Assembly: GCA_963752915.1 (NCBI GenBank)
Contig: CAVVZZ010000013.1
Location: 124,001 to 188,000, forward strand
Length of the DNA: 64,000 nt
Direction: 5' to 3'
Source of the DNA: DATJPR01 sp963752915
GTDB lineage: Bacteria > Bacteroidota > Ignavibacteria > UBA10030 > UBA6906
The notes under the pieces are model-generated. The model did no database searches. It was given only the letters and a program-made list of their open reading frames with translations, and was not told the origin of the DNA. The position numbers and the translations under genes are program-made. Positions within the stretch are counted from its first letter, which is position 1; every line of letters begins with the position of its first letter. Shown one piece after another: positions 36,094-44,631 of this stretch.

Positions 36094-38286
36094 ATGGAAT
36101 CGCTTAATGAACGCCTGAGCTGTACTATGCACCTGCTTGCGCGGTGGTTGAAGGGTGTGACCACGCGCCGGACTTACCCGCTCGTCAGGCAGTATGACCG
36201 GGCGGATTGTGGTCCCGCTGCACTTCTGAGCGTCTTGAAGACCCTTGGCGGAAACGCCCCGTTTCCCCATGTCCGCCGTCTGTGCGGAACGGGGTCGACA
36301 GGTTCATCGATGCGCGATCTTCTCGTTGCGGCAGGAGAACTCGGCCTGGACGCCCGCGGGGCGACGGGGGATTATGAATCGTTGCAGAATGAACCGATGC
36401 CGTGCATCGCCCACGTGATTACGGAGACGTTCCTTCCCCATTTTGTCGTCCTCTACCGGGTGCGTCCTTCGGGCGTCTTCATGGGCGACCCCGGCAAAGG
36501 CCGCATGCGTCTGTCACGGGAGGAATTCCTGTCGATCTGGAAATCAAAAGTGGTGCTCCTCGTGTCGCCGAAAGCCCCCGTGGTCCTGACAGAGGGTGAC
36601 GCTCTACCTGCCTGGTTGCTGTCGCTCACAAGGGGAAACGGTCCGTGGCTGCTGCAGACGGTGTTTCTGGGAATCGTCACCACACTTCTCGGACTCTTTG
36701 CCGCGTCGTCCGTCCAGGTCGTTCTCGACCGCCTCATCCCGGAGAAACGCCTGGCGGGAATCATGCTTGTGGCAATTCTCCTCGGACTGATGGTGGTGCT
36801 GAAAGCGGGTCTCGGATACTACCGGCAGAAATTTCTCGCCATTGCCGGCAAGGCGATCGCGGAACGGATCTCCGGCGAGTTTTTGGGTCGCATCTTCCAT
36901 CTCCCCAAGGAGTTCTATTCCCGCAGGAGAACAGGCGACATTACCTCGCGCCTCGGTGATGCGGCGAAGGTACAACAGGCGTTCGTCCGCGTGCTTTCTT
37001 CCGCCTTCCTGGACGTCTTTGTCCTGACTGGATCGCTCACGATTCTGGCCTTCCTCTCTCTCCCATTGCTGCTTTGTACGCTTGCGGTGATCCCTGTCTT
37101 CGTCTGTCTCATGATTCGCAACGCGAGGAATATCACCGAGCAGAATCACGAAGTCCTTGGTGCATATGCCAGGGTGGAGGCCGGGTATATCGACGCTTTG
37201 AACGGGATAGACGAGATTCTGAACAAGAAATGCGGCGACCACTTTGGCAGGGCGTCCATAGAACGATTCTCACGGTTCCAGTCGGGCCTTCTGGAGCTTG
37301 GTTTCACCCAGGCGCGGTTGTCGTTCATTGCAGAACTCTGCTCGAATGTCCTCTCCTTCACGATGCTTGCGGTCGGGTCGCTGCTCGTTGTCGATGGAGT
37401 GCTCCTGATCGGCCAGATGATGGCTGCGTTTTCCCTCTCGGCATTTGCATTTCCCTCAGTCCTGCGACTCGTCGAATCAGGCGTCGCCTACAACAGCGCC
37501 TCGATCGCGATGCAGCGACTGAGGGACATGTATCAGACGGAAACAGAAGGGGATGCCGGACGTCGGGGGCTCACGATCCGCAACGGAATTGAGATACGTG
37601 ACGGGACCTTCGAGTGGAACCGCCGCGCGAAGCTTTTCGAGGAGATATCGCTTTCGTTGGATCGGGGAACCCTGACGGCGCTCTGGGGGCCGAGCGGTTC
37701 AGGGAAGAGCACGCTTGCAGACATTCTTCTGAGGAAGATCCCACTTACCTCCGGCCGACTTCTCGTGGACGATGTCGAAGCAGAGGGGTTTTGTCTCGAG
37801 GCGTATCGTGATCGGGTAGGAATGATCCCCCAGGAGCCGAGAGTCTATCACGCGACCCTTCTGGAGAATATTCTTCTCGGTCGTTCAGGAGTGCAGGCCG
37901 CTGAGGTCCACCGGACGATACGGAATATGGGTCTCGAAAGGTTCTTCGAACGGTTCCAGGGAGGTTCTGGCGCGATGGTCGGAGAAGACGGATTCCAACT
38001 GTCGTGGGGGGAGCGCCAGGTGATCGCAATCCTCCGGGCGCTTGTTCGCATGCCCGACGTGCTGATCGTTGACGAGGCGTTGACCGGCCTGGACATCGGC
38101 CTCGAAGAAGGAATCATGGAATATCTTCGCTCCTATGCGCAGGAGCATGCAGTGCTCTTGATCACGCACGACCGGGAGAAGATCGCGGCGGCGGACAGGG
38201 TCTATGTTCTCACATGCGGGAGGATATCTCCGGCGCTCTCACGCATAGAAGCGTCGGCACGAATATCCTCGCTTGCAGGATACTGA
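36094..38286 (+). CDS. peptidase C39-containing ABC transporter (double-glycine peptide exporter)
   Basis: About 730 aa; ATG 36094 is preferred for the AGGA 6 nt upstream. Peptidase C39, residues about 25-165: DRADCGPAAL with catalytic Cys39, LPHFVVLYRV with His116, GDPGKG with Asp132. Transmembrane domain, about 185-480. ATPase: GPSGSGKSTLA near residue 531, LSWGERQVIAILRA, VLIVDEALTGLD and ITHD. All catalytic residues are present. Family function: cuts the leader after Gly-Gly and exports the mature peptide. Two matching substrates are encoded at 39585 and 39802. Confidence 0.95.
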   Translation: MESLNERLSCTMHLLARWLKGVTTRRTYPLVRQYDRADCGPAALLSVLKTLGGNAPFPHVRRLCGTGSTGSSMRDLLVAAGELGLDARGATGDYESLQNEPMPCIAHVITETFLPHFVVLYRVRPSGVFMGDPGKGRMRLSREEFLSIWKSKVVLLVSPKAPVVLTEGDALPAWLLSLTRGNGPWLLQTVFLGIVTTLLGLFAASSVQVVLDRLIPEKRLAGIMLVAILLGLMVVLKAGLGYYRQKFLAIAGKAIAERISGEFLGRIFHLPKEFYSRRRTGDITSRLGDAAKVQQAFVRVLSSAFLDVFVLTGSLTILAFLSLPLLLCTLAVIPVFVCLMIRNARNITEQNHEVLGAYARVEAGYIDALNGIDEILNKKCGDHFGRASIERFSRFQSGLLELGFTQARLSFIAELCSNVLSFTMLAVGSLLVVDGVLLIGQMMAAFSLSAFAFPSVLRLVESGVAYNSASIAMQRLRDMYQTETEGDAGRRGLTIRNGIEIRDGTFEWNRRAKLFEEISLSLDRGTLTALWGPSGSGKSTLADILLRKIPLTSGRLLVDDVEAEGFCLEAYRDRVGMIPQEPRVYHATLLENILLGRSGVQAAEVHRTIRNMGLERFFERFQGGSGAMVGEDGFQLSWGERQVIAILRALVRMPDVLIVDEALTGLDIGLEEGIMEYLRSYAQEHAVLLITHDREKIAAADRVYVLTCGRISPALSRIEASARISSLAGY

Positions 38287-38287
38287 C

Positions 38288-38974
38288 ATGCACACCTCAT
38301 CGACAGTAGCTAACCCCCTGCCCCAGACGAAGGCATCTCCGGGTCTTGGCAGGGTCTGGACGCTCTTCCTGGTCGTCTCCGCAATCCATGTCGCTGCCGG
38401 ATTGCTGTATCAGCACTTCGTGTGGACGGAGGATGTCTACCGGGAAGTGTTCTCGAGCCAGTACGAGAGCGGACGATTCGTTGAAACGATGTCGGTGATG
38501 CGAAAGATGTCTCTCGTTGGGTGCCTCACTCTGCCGGTTCTGCTCTGGATCCGTGTCGCTGTGGTCGCTCTGCTTCTGCAATTCGGCTTCCTTCTCATGT
38601 GGAGAGAACTGCCATTTTCGAGGTTGTTCCGTATTCTAACGATTGCTTCCTTGACCGGGGCAGCCATGGTGTGTACGAAGGTCTGGATATTCACGTTCGC
38701 GCCTCCCTATGAAATCTCGGTATCGTCACTCCTGGTCGCGCCTCTTTCCCTCGCCGGCGTTGTGGGGATCGACAGCTATTCCCCTGCGGCCCGACTGGTT
38801 CTCCAAAACGCGAACGTGTTCGAAGTCCTGTGGCTCCTCCTGGTATGTGCCGGTATCAGGAGGGCGGAAGGTATTGCGCTGGCCGATGTTACGTTTGTGG
38901 TTCTTGTTGTCTGGTGCGTGAGCCTTTTCGTGCAGGTTGTCGTTGTGCTGGTCGTCGGCGGAGGGGTGTTGTGA
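38288..38974 (+). CDS. hypothetical membrane protein of the peptide cluster
   Basis: About 228 aa, starting 2 bp after the exporter stop with AGGA upstream. Five hydrophobic helices. A loop with TEDVYREVFSSQYESGRFVET sits after the first helix, and PLSLAGVVGIDSY and LQNANVFEVLWLLL come near the C-terminus. It resembles membrane proteins of unknown function that I associate with similar exporters in Bacteroidota, but I cannot name the family. Its stop overlaps the thioredoxin start (GTGA), so the two are coupled. Possible roles: immunity, or membrane partner of the thiol machinery. Confidence 0.7.
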   Translation: MHTSSTVANPLPQTKASPGLGRVWTLFLVVSAIHVAAGLLYQHFVWTEDVYREVFSSQYESGRFVETMSVMRKMSLVGCLTLPVLLWIRVAVVALLLQFGFLLMWRELPFSRLFRILTIASLTGAAMVCTKVWIFTFAPPYEISVSSLLVAPLSLAGVVGIDSYSPAARLVLQNANVFEVLWLLLVCAGIRRAEGIALADVTFVVLVVWCVSLFVQVVVVLVVGGGVL

Positions 38975-39498
38975 AGGGAGAACGCATTCCCGGGAGCGGC
39001 TCACCGATCGGGAAAGGTGCATCCGCAGCACTGCTCGTCCTGGCCGTCACCGTCTGGATGTTCATGGACGGTGCGGATCAGTCGCGGGTTGGCTTGCCGT
39101 TTGCCCCGGTTGCTGTCCGTTCCGGCGCGACATGCCTGGTACTTGAACGAGATACCACCCGGAATCAGCTCTTGGTTATATTCCGCTGGCAGTGCCCGCA
39201 TTGCCTGAATCAGCTTACTCTTCTCGACGGTCATATCGAAGAATTGCAGGGGACGCGTTTAGCTCTGCTTGCGATGGACGCTGACCAGGGAGAGGATTCC
39301 GTGCAAGGAACATGGACGCATTTGTTGTCGGCGCCCAACGTGGTCTTCGGGACTCTCGACAACAAGGGGGCCAGGGAGAGATTCGGACGCTCTGCCGTGC
39401 CGCTCCTGTTGTTCATAGACCGCGAAGGAATTTTGCGGGAACGCATGACCGGCTTCACACCAATGAAGAAGATTGTATCAATAATCGGGAGAATCTGA
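38971..39498 (+). CDS. membrane-anchored thioredoxin-like protein (CPHC)
   Basis: About 175 aa from GTG 38971, which overlaps the previous TGA by 4 bp and has GGAGG upstream. One N-terminal helix (ASAALLVLAVTVWMFMDG) should hold it on the outer face of the inner membrane. The thioredoxin-fold part has FRWQCPHCLNQL (Cys75 and Cys78) and the cis-Pro segment AVPLLLFIDREG. CPHC is the active-site form of DsbA-type oxidases. With the MauE-like protein it probably forms disulfide bonds in the two cysteine-containing peptides encoded next. Confidence 0.8.
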   Translation: MKGERIPGSGSPIGKGASAALLVLAVTVWMFMDGADQSRVGLPFAPVAVRSGATCLVLERDTTRNQLLVIFRWQCPHCLNQLTLLDGHIEELQGTRLALLAMDADQGEDSVQGTWTHLLSAPNVVFGTLDNKGARERFGRSAVPLLLFIDREGILRERMTGFTPMKKIVSIIGRI

Positions 39499-39517
39499 TT
39501 GATCCGGACAATCAGAT
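39493..39517 (+). terminator. hairpin between the thioredoxin and peptide genes
   Basis: A perfect 9-bp stem ATCTGATTG/CAATCAGAT with the loop ATCCGGA. It includes the stop codon of the thioredoxin gene and lies 68 bp before the first peptide gene. It could partly end transcription or protect a processed peptide mRNA. Confidence 0.5.
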
Positions 39518-39584
39518 CAGCGGCGCTTAACTCATGCCCGTGACCGCGGGGCGATGGAACACATAGTGCACAAGGAGAACAACC

Positions 39585-39764
39585 ATGAGGCTGCTATCAT
39601 TTGACGAGCTCGCCCATGTTGTCGGTGGGGAATACACGCAGTCGGAATGTGCGGGGCTCGGCTTTGCCGCCGGGTGCTCGATCTGCTTCGGTGGCCCGGC
39701 TGGATGGCTCGGAGCCGGATTCCTTCTCTGGCAGGCTGCTGAAGGCGGGTGCTTCAAGCAATAA
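39585..39764 (+). CDS. double-glycine leader peptide 1 (bacteriocin-like precursor, 59 aa)
   Basis: Leader MRLLSFDELAHVVGG fits the consensus at Leu-12, Ser-11, Glu-8, Leu-7, Val-4, Gly-2 and Gly-1. The predicted mature part has 44 residues, starts EYTQSEC and ends GGCFKQ. It is rich in Gly/Ala and hydrophobic, with four Cys at mature positions 7, 16, 19 and 41. GGAG precedes the ATG. It lacks the YGNGV motif of pediocin-type peptides and there is no lanthionine enzyme nearby. Predicted substrate of the C39 exporter; an antibacterial function is inferred. Confidence 0.88.
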   Translation: MRLLSFDELAHVVGGEYTQSECAGLGFAAGCSICFGGPAGWLGAGFLLWQAAEGGCFKQ

Positions 39765-39801
39765 GACATCACGATCACAATCCATTTGGAGGAATAGAAC
39801 C

Positions 39802-39972
39802 ATGAAGACAGTCAATCTCGAAACGCTCGATCCACTCGTCGGTGGATCCACCTCGGCCTCGTGCTTCGCATTCGGCCTCGGAGTTGCAGTGCTCGCGTTC
39901 AACTGGTACAACCCGTTGGGCATTGCAGGCGCAGAACTTGCGATGGTGGGAGCAGTAGGATGCTTCGGCTAA
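39802..39972 (+). CDS. double-glycine leader peptide 2 (bacteriocin-like precursor, 56 aa)
   Basis: Leader MKTVNLETLDPLVGG ends in Gly-Gly, with hydrophobic residues at -12, -7 and -4. The mature part has 41 residues, starts STSASCFAFG and ends GAVGCFG. It has two Cys at 6 and 39, very hydrophobic and Gly/Ala-rich between them. Cys6-Cys39 spacing (33) is close to Cys7-Cys41 (34) in peptide 1, and both end Cys-Phe plus one or two residues. GGAGG stands before the ATG. The pair may act together as in two-peptide bacteriocins. The stop codon overlaps the next start (TAATG). Confidence 0.88.
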   Translation: MKTVNLETLDPLVGGSTSASCFAFGLGVAVLAFNWYNPLGIAGAELAMVGAVGCFG

Positions 39973-40739
39973 TGGAGTGGCTATATACATGGATATCCCT
40001 TCCCCGGCGGCAGTCCGTCGCCGGGGGAGGCGCGTGTCCACCGTCAAAGAACTGGGCTGCGTGCATCCGTCTCCTCGCCCCGTTCTTCCTAGCGGAGATG
40101 CGAGCTGTATCAAGGAACAAGCCGATCGCTGTTGCGCTTGCCGGAAACATGTTCCTCGTTCCCATTTTTCTCTGCCTCCTGTATTTTCGTGATGCTCCAG
40201 AGAACCTCCCGATGTTACTCTTTGGCACGGCCCTGCTTTCGTCTATTCCAGCGATCAACTACGCGAGCTTTTGCATCGGAAAGGATGGAGCATATCTTCC
40301 GGGCTATTTGACGAGAATGTCTGTCCATTCCTATGTGCACTGGAAGGTGCTGGTGCTTCGCGCATACACACTCGTCTTTGCGCTGGCTATCGGCCCACTG
40401 AGTGTTCGCGCGGGGCCAATCGCGGCGATGGCATTTTGTGCGAGCACGGTGTATTCCGCGGGTGTTGGAGGGCTGATGGTTCTGTGTATCGCATCGTTCA
40501 GTCGCTCGAAGATCGACCTCGGCGGACCACTCCTCGGAGGAGCGCATCATATGCCGCTCTACACAGTGTTCTTTGTTATGCCGGTGACCACGCCGTTGTT
40601 CTTCTGCGAGGGGGCTGCTGTTCCGGCGGTATGGGCTACGTTCCTCCTCGGTGTGGCCGGATTTGCATTGTCAACGCCACTCACAGGACTCATTGAGAAC
40701 AACGTCCACCGACGGAAACATATCCTGCTCAATCTCTGA
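39972..40739 (+). CDS. ABC permease subunit, like the C-terminal half of DUF5687
   Basis: About 255 aa from ATG 39972, overlapping the peptide-2 stop by one base; starts further upstream lie inside the peptide gene. Six helices. Features FFLAEMRAVSRNKP, DGAYLPGYLTRMSVHSYVHWK and the ending LTGLIENNVHRRKHILLN recall the second half of DUF5687 permeases of Bacteroidota, from memory. It works presumably with the next two genes as an ABC exporter, perhaps protecting the producer from its own peptides. Confidence 0.7.
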   Translation: MEWLYTWISLPRRQSVAGGGACPPSKNWAACIRLLAPFFLAEMRAVSRNKPIAVALAGNMFLVPIFLCLLYFRDAPENLPMLLFGTALLSSIPAINYASFCIGKDGAYLPGYLTRMSVHSYVHWKVLVLRAYTLVFALAIGPLSVRAGPIAAMAFCASTVYSAGVGGLMVLCIASFSRSKIDLGGPLLGGAHHMPLYTVFFVMPVTTPLFFCEGAAVPAVWATFLLGVAGFALSTPLTGLIENNVHRRKHILLNL

Positions 40740-40759
40740 AAAGTCCACGCGCGAACACG

Positions 40760-41503
40760 ATGGCATCTCCACTTCGCATTCTCGTTCTCGACGTCATTCT
40801 TCGATGGAAGCGATTCGTTCGCACTGGTGGGTCTTCCTTTCACTCAGCGGTTCGGACATCACGTCTTGCTGTCGATCTTGCCGTCGGAGCGAATTGTCTT
40901 GCCGCAGGGATGTCTCTGGATTGGTTCATACGCTGGATGTTTCGAGTTCAAGATGTCGTCATATTTCTGGAAGATCATCTTCTTGAAGGGTTTCTCGGTC
41001 TCCTGGTTGTGAGAATTGTCGCCTCGGAACTCCCTCACCTTGATATTCAGCCCTTCCTGGTGCTCCCCGTTAGAAGGATGACATTGCTGGGAATCTACGG
41101 GATCCGGATTTTGACAAAAGGCATCAACCTTGTCCCGTTGCTGCTTGTCCTTCCGTTTTGGTGGAAGGTCGTTCTTCACACGGAACAGGCCACGGCAGGT
41201 GTGCTCTGGATTCTCGGGTTCATATGTCTGCATATTGTGTTTGTCGTTTTCGAACTCATTCTTCGACTGTGGATCGGTGAAGTCCGAAAGGTCCTGTTTG
41301 TCGCCTGCGTGCTCGTGCTGCTGGGTTCCGTATTCGGGGACACCAGCTACCTCGCGACATTGTCCAGGGCGACGGGGCGATGCTTTCTGCTTCTCCGTGG
41401 AGATGCGCTGTTCGTGCTGGCTGCATTCATTCTACTTGTCTTCGCCGCCGGACTCATAAGCACAAGGTTATTGAAGGTTGGGATGTATATCGACCTTAAC
41501 TGA
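40760..41503 (+). CDS. ABC permease subunit, like the N-terminal half of DUF5687
   Basis: 247 aa with about six helices. It begins MASPLRILVLDVILRWKRFVRTG. The segment RIVASELPHLDIQPFLVLPVRRMTLLGIYGIR resembles the N-terminal half of DUF5687 proteins (a membrane helix pair, then a basic cytoplasmic stretch after a hydrophobic LPV). With the preceding gene, the two halves of a usually single protein would be encoded separately and in reversed order. The ATPase gene follows after 10 bp. Confidence 0.7.
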   Translation: MASPLRILVLDVILRWKRFVRTGGSSFHSAVRTSRLAVDLAVGANCLAAGMSLDWFIRWMFRVQDVVIFLEDHLLEGFLGLLVVRIVASELPHLDIQPFLVLPVRRMTLLGIYGIRILTKGINLVPLLLVLPFWWKVVLHTEQATAGVLWILGFICLHIVFVVFELILRLWIGEVRKVLFVACVLVLLGSVFGDTSYLATLSRATGRCFLLLRGDALFVLAAFILLVFAAGLISTRLLKVGMYIDLN

Positions 41504-41513
41504 GCGAGCTCCT

Positions 41514-42236
41514 ATGGGTATCACAATCATCGATCTGGTGAAATCGTACGAACAGAAGGAAGTCCTGCACGTGGACCGTCTCGAATTGGAAGAGACAGGG
41601 ATTGTAGGGTTGGTGGGAAATAACGGGGCGGGTAAAACGACGCTGCTTCGACTAATCCTGGATCTCGTTCAAGCAGACAAGGGGGAAGTCCGCTCGAATG
41701 GGATTCTCGTCACGGCAAGCGAGGAGTGGAAACGCTACACAGGTGCCTATCTCGATGAGGGGTTCCTCGTCGACTACTTGACGCCGAGAGAATTCTTTCA
41801 ACTGGTGGCCGCTATCCGCGGACTGCCCGATGATGCGATCCTCTGCGTCCTTGAGCGCTTTGCCACTTTGTTTGAGGAAGGCTTCCCTGATCGGTCTCCA
41901 CTCATACGAAGGCTCTCGAAAGGAATCGTCCAGAAGGTGGGTATTGCGGCGGCATTTCTGGGAGACCCGCAAGTGGTTGTCCTCGATGAGCCATTTGCCC
42001 ATCTCGATCCCAGTGCACAACTGTCCCTTAAGGGGATCCTTCACGCGTATGCGCTGGAATCAGGGGCATTGATCTTGCTCTCCAGTCACAGCCTCCATCA
42101 TGTCCTCGACCTCTGCTCGAGGGTCGTGCTCCTGGACCATGGAAGGATCGTCCGCGATGACACCGTGGGCACGAACGGGTCGCTGCTGCTTCGTGAACTC
42201 GAACACTACTTCTCCGTCCGATCGCGAACGAACTAA
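41514..42236 (+). CDS. ABC transporter ATP-binding protein of the peptide cluster
   Basis: About 240 aa from ATG 41514. Walker A GNNGAGKTTLL, signature LSKGIVQKVGIA, Walker B VVVLDEPFAHLDP and switch SSHSLHH, all intact. It belongs to the single-domain ATPases paired with separate permeases and should energise the two proteins encoded before it. Last gene of the operon. Its TAA shares bases with the stop codon of the convergent GH31 gene, so no terminator lies between them. Confidence 0.9.
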   Translation: MGITIIDLVKSYEQKEVLHVDRLELEETGIVGLVGNNGAGKTTLLRLILDLVQADKGEVRSNGILVTASEEWKRYTGAYLDEGFLVDYLTPREFFQLVAAIRGLPDDAILCVLERFATLFEEGFPDRSPLIRRLSKGIVQKVGIAAAFLGDPQVVVLDEPFAHLDPSAQLSLKGILHAYALESGALILLSSHSLHHVLDLCSRVVLLDHGRIVRDDTVGTNGSLLLRELEHYFSVRSRTN

Positions 42237-44631
42237 AAACTCACCGTAAGTTTCTTCCCCGTGTACTTCACACGCGTTGACGGTTGTGGACACAATTCCA
42301 CTCCGAGCCCATGCTGTGCATCCACGAGAACGACTGCAAACATCCGTTCCTGCAGCATCCCAGGGAAGGAGCCGCTCCGATCCGAAATGGTCAATTCACG
42401 CCGGCGATCATCCCAGGAAAACGTGATTGTCGCGTAGCTCCCTCGCTCGTAGTCATAGGTATCGTTTTCGTCTTCGTACAGGGTGAATGTGCCGTCGGCA
42501 CCCGGATAGATGCGGAGTTCGAGGGTATCGTTTGGGGTCTGGGTTGCGTACTGAAGGAACGGCCCCATGGGAACGATCGAGCCGGCCCGCACATACAATG
42601 GCATGGTTTCGATCGGTGCCGGGGCTTCGATCGTCTGGCCGCCCGCGAAGGTTTTTCCGGTCCAGAAGTCCACCCACGACGAGGCTCGGGGCAGGTAGAC
42701 CTTCCGCGTTGCTGCAATGGCGGGGCCGGGGCTTCCCTGTTGATCCGTTACGGGGTTTACGAGAAACGCGGGGCCGAACATGTATTGATCCTTGATGTCG
42801 AAGACCGCGGCATCGTTACGAAAGTCAAACGCGAGCGCCCTCATCATGGTATACGCACTGTGCGTTACTCGCCAGGCGAGTGAATAGATGTACGGCATGA
42901 GTCGATAGCGGAGATTGTCATACCTCAGGAGGATGGCCTTCGTGGCGTCATCCCAATTTTGCGAGTACAATGCTCGCTCTCCCTTGCCATGGATTCTGAA
43001 CACGGGACAGAATGCGCCAAATTGAAACCAGCGTGTGAACAGCTCCCTGTTTCCCTGAGACGACCAGTCAGGGGACTGCCACTGAAAATGATAGCCCCCG
43101 ATATCAGAGGTCCAGTAGGGGATGCCCGAGGCACATGCATTGATTCCCTGCGGAACCTGGTCCTTGAAGGAATGGAATGTACAGGTGATATCGGAAGACC
43201 AGAGTGTCGCAGCATTCCGCTGTTCCCCGGCAAACGCCTGACGCGCGAGGAAGAACGCCCGTTTCCCCGGGATGTCCTTTCTCCAGTGCTCGTAGAGCCC
43301 TGTCGTATGCATCAAGGAATACGTGTTGAAATAAGTCGATCCCCCTGCCGATGGCGAATGTCGCCTGTTTGCGCGCATCAAGCAGAGAACCGTTGTCCGG
43401 CTCGCATTGGTCGACCCAAATTGCGTCCCATCCATACCGACGCACGAGACTGTCACGCAGTTGTCTCCAGTACAGGTCTCTCGCCTTCGCACTGTGCGCG
43501 TCATAGTAACTGTCGAACGTGTGCGTCATGACATTGTCCCACGTGACATCGATGAGCCCGCCGGAGGATTCGAGCGCATCGTAGTCCTTCGTCCCTTTCG
43601 CGAAGACCGGCCAGATGGAGATCATGGCGTGGCAGTTGTTCGTGTGCAAAGAGTCAATCATGGCTTTCGGGTTCGGGTATCTCGTCGGATCCATGACATG
43701 CGACCCGATGACATTCGGCTCCCAATAGAACCAGTCCTGCACAATGCAGTCAACGGGGATGTTCCTGCTCCGGTACTTGTTCATCACGGAAAGGACCTCC
43801 TCCTGGCTCTTGTAGCGATCCTGTGACTGAAACAGGCCGAGAGCCCATTTGGGGACCAGCGGTGCCTGACCCGTCGTCTCGCGATATCGTGCTATCACCT
43901 GGTCGAAATCCGGCCCATAGAAGAAATAGTAATCGACCATGGTACCGCTTTCCGACACATACTGGAACCTCGTAGAATTCTCCACTGCGCCGTAGAACTT
44001 CGATGCGGAGTAGTTGTCCCACAGAAGGCCGTATCCTCTGGTACGAGAGCAGGACAGGAATAGCGCCGGTCATGTATCGAATCGCCAGGTCCTGGTCGCG
44101 TCCTTTGTAGTTCATTGCGAGGGAGTCTTCAGGATGACACCCGAGACCGAACAGCGCTTCATCAGGAGGAGAGAGGAACGTCGTCGAGCAGCGATACGTC
44201 TGGATCCCGGCAACAGTGGCGGCATTCATGGATTTCCCGGACGGTGCGGCTTCCGCAAGGACGACCGTTCCGTTCTTCTCGGCGTACTTAATGGCGTCGG
44301 TCAGCGTGTCGACGCTGATGATCAGCCGATCAGTGCTGATGACGACGCGCCCCGACCGTTCTGTCACCCCGTACCTGGTCGGAGTTTCCCACCTGTTGAC
44401 GACCACTAACGAAGTTCGCTGGACGAAGTCCTGCAGCGAGGTATATCGGACCTCGATGATATCGGCCCTGCAAATCCGGATCTCCATCAACCCACGGTCG
44501 AGGGTGAAGGTTACCCCCGAAAGTTCCTTCTGATACGATTTAACGGATGCCGGGGCAAAACTTCGTGCCGTGCACAATAGCAAGGCGATCATCGTCGCGT
44601 TCGTAATGCACATGATGCTTGAGTTCTTCAT
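42233..44631 (-). pseudogene. GH31 alpha-xylosidase/alpha-glucosidase gene with two +1 frameshifts
   Basis: Three consecutive frames together give one GH31 protein of about 800 aa. Frame 1 starts MKNSSIMCITNATMIALLL (signal peptide, ATG 44631) and runs to VLLSY. One extra base at 44040-44041 shifts to RGYGLLWDN. The catalytic region IWVDQCEPD follows. An extra base in the C5 run 43341-43345 then shifts to STYFNTYSL, and the rest, with YWTSDIGGY and FRIHG, runs to the stop at 42233. All family motifs survive. As written it would make only a truncated product. An intact paralogue segment lies at 63121-64000. Sequencing error cannot be excluded. Confidence 0.8.

Noticed and set aside
39585..39972. 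Lanthipeptide, sactipeptide or microcin-type modification of the two peptides
   Set aside because: No LanM/LanBC, radical-SAM or YcaO-like gene lies in or near the operon. Only thiol oxidation machinery is present.
39585..39972. Pediocin-like (class IIa) bacteriocin
   Set aside because: The YGNGV motif and the expected early Cys pair are absent from both mature peptides.
42233..44631. Three separate small genes instead of one GH31 gene
   Set aside because: The three frames join exactly at one-base steps into one continuous GH31 protein with all motifs in order, and the intact paralogue at 63121 follows the same order in the overlapping part.
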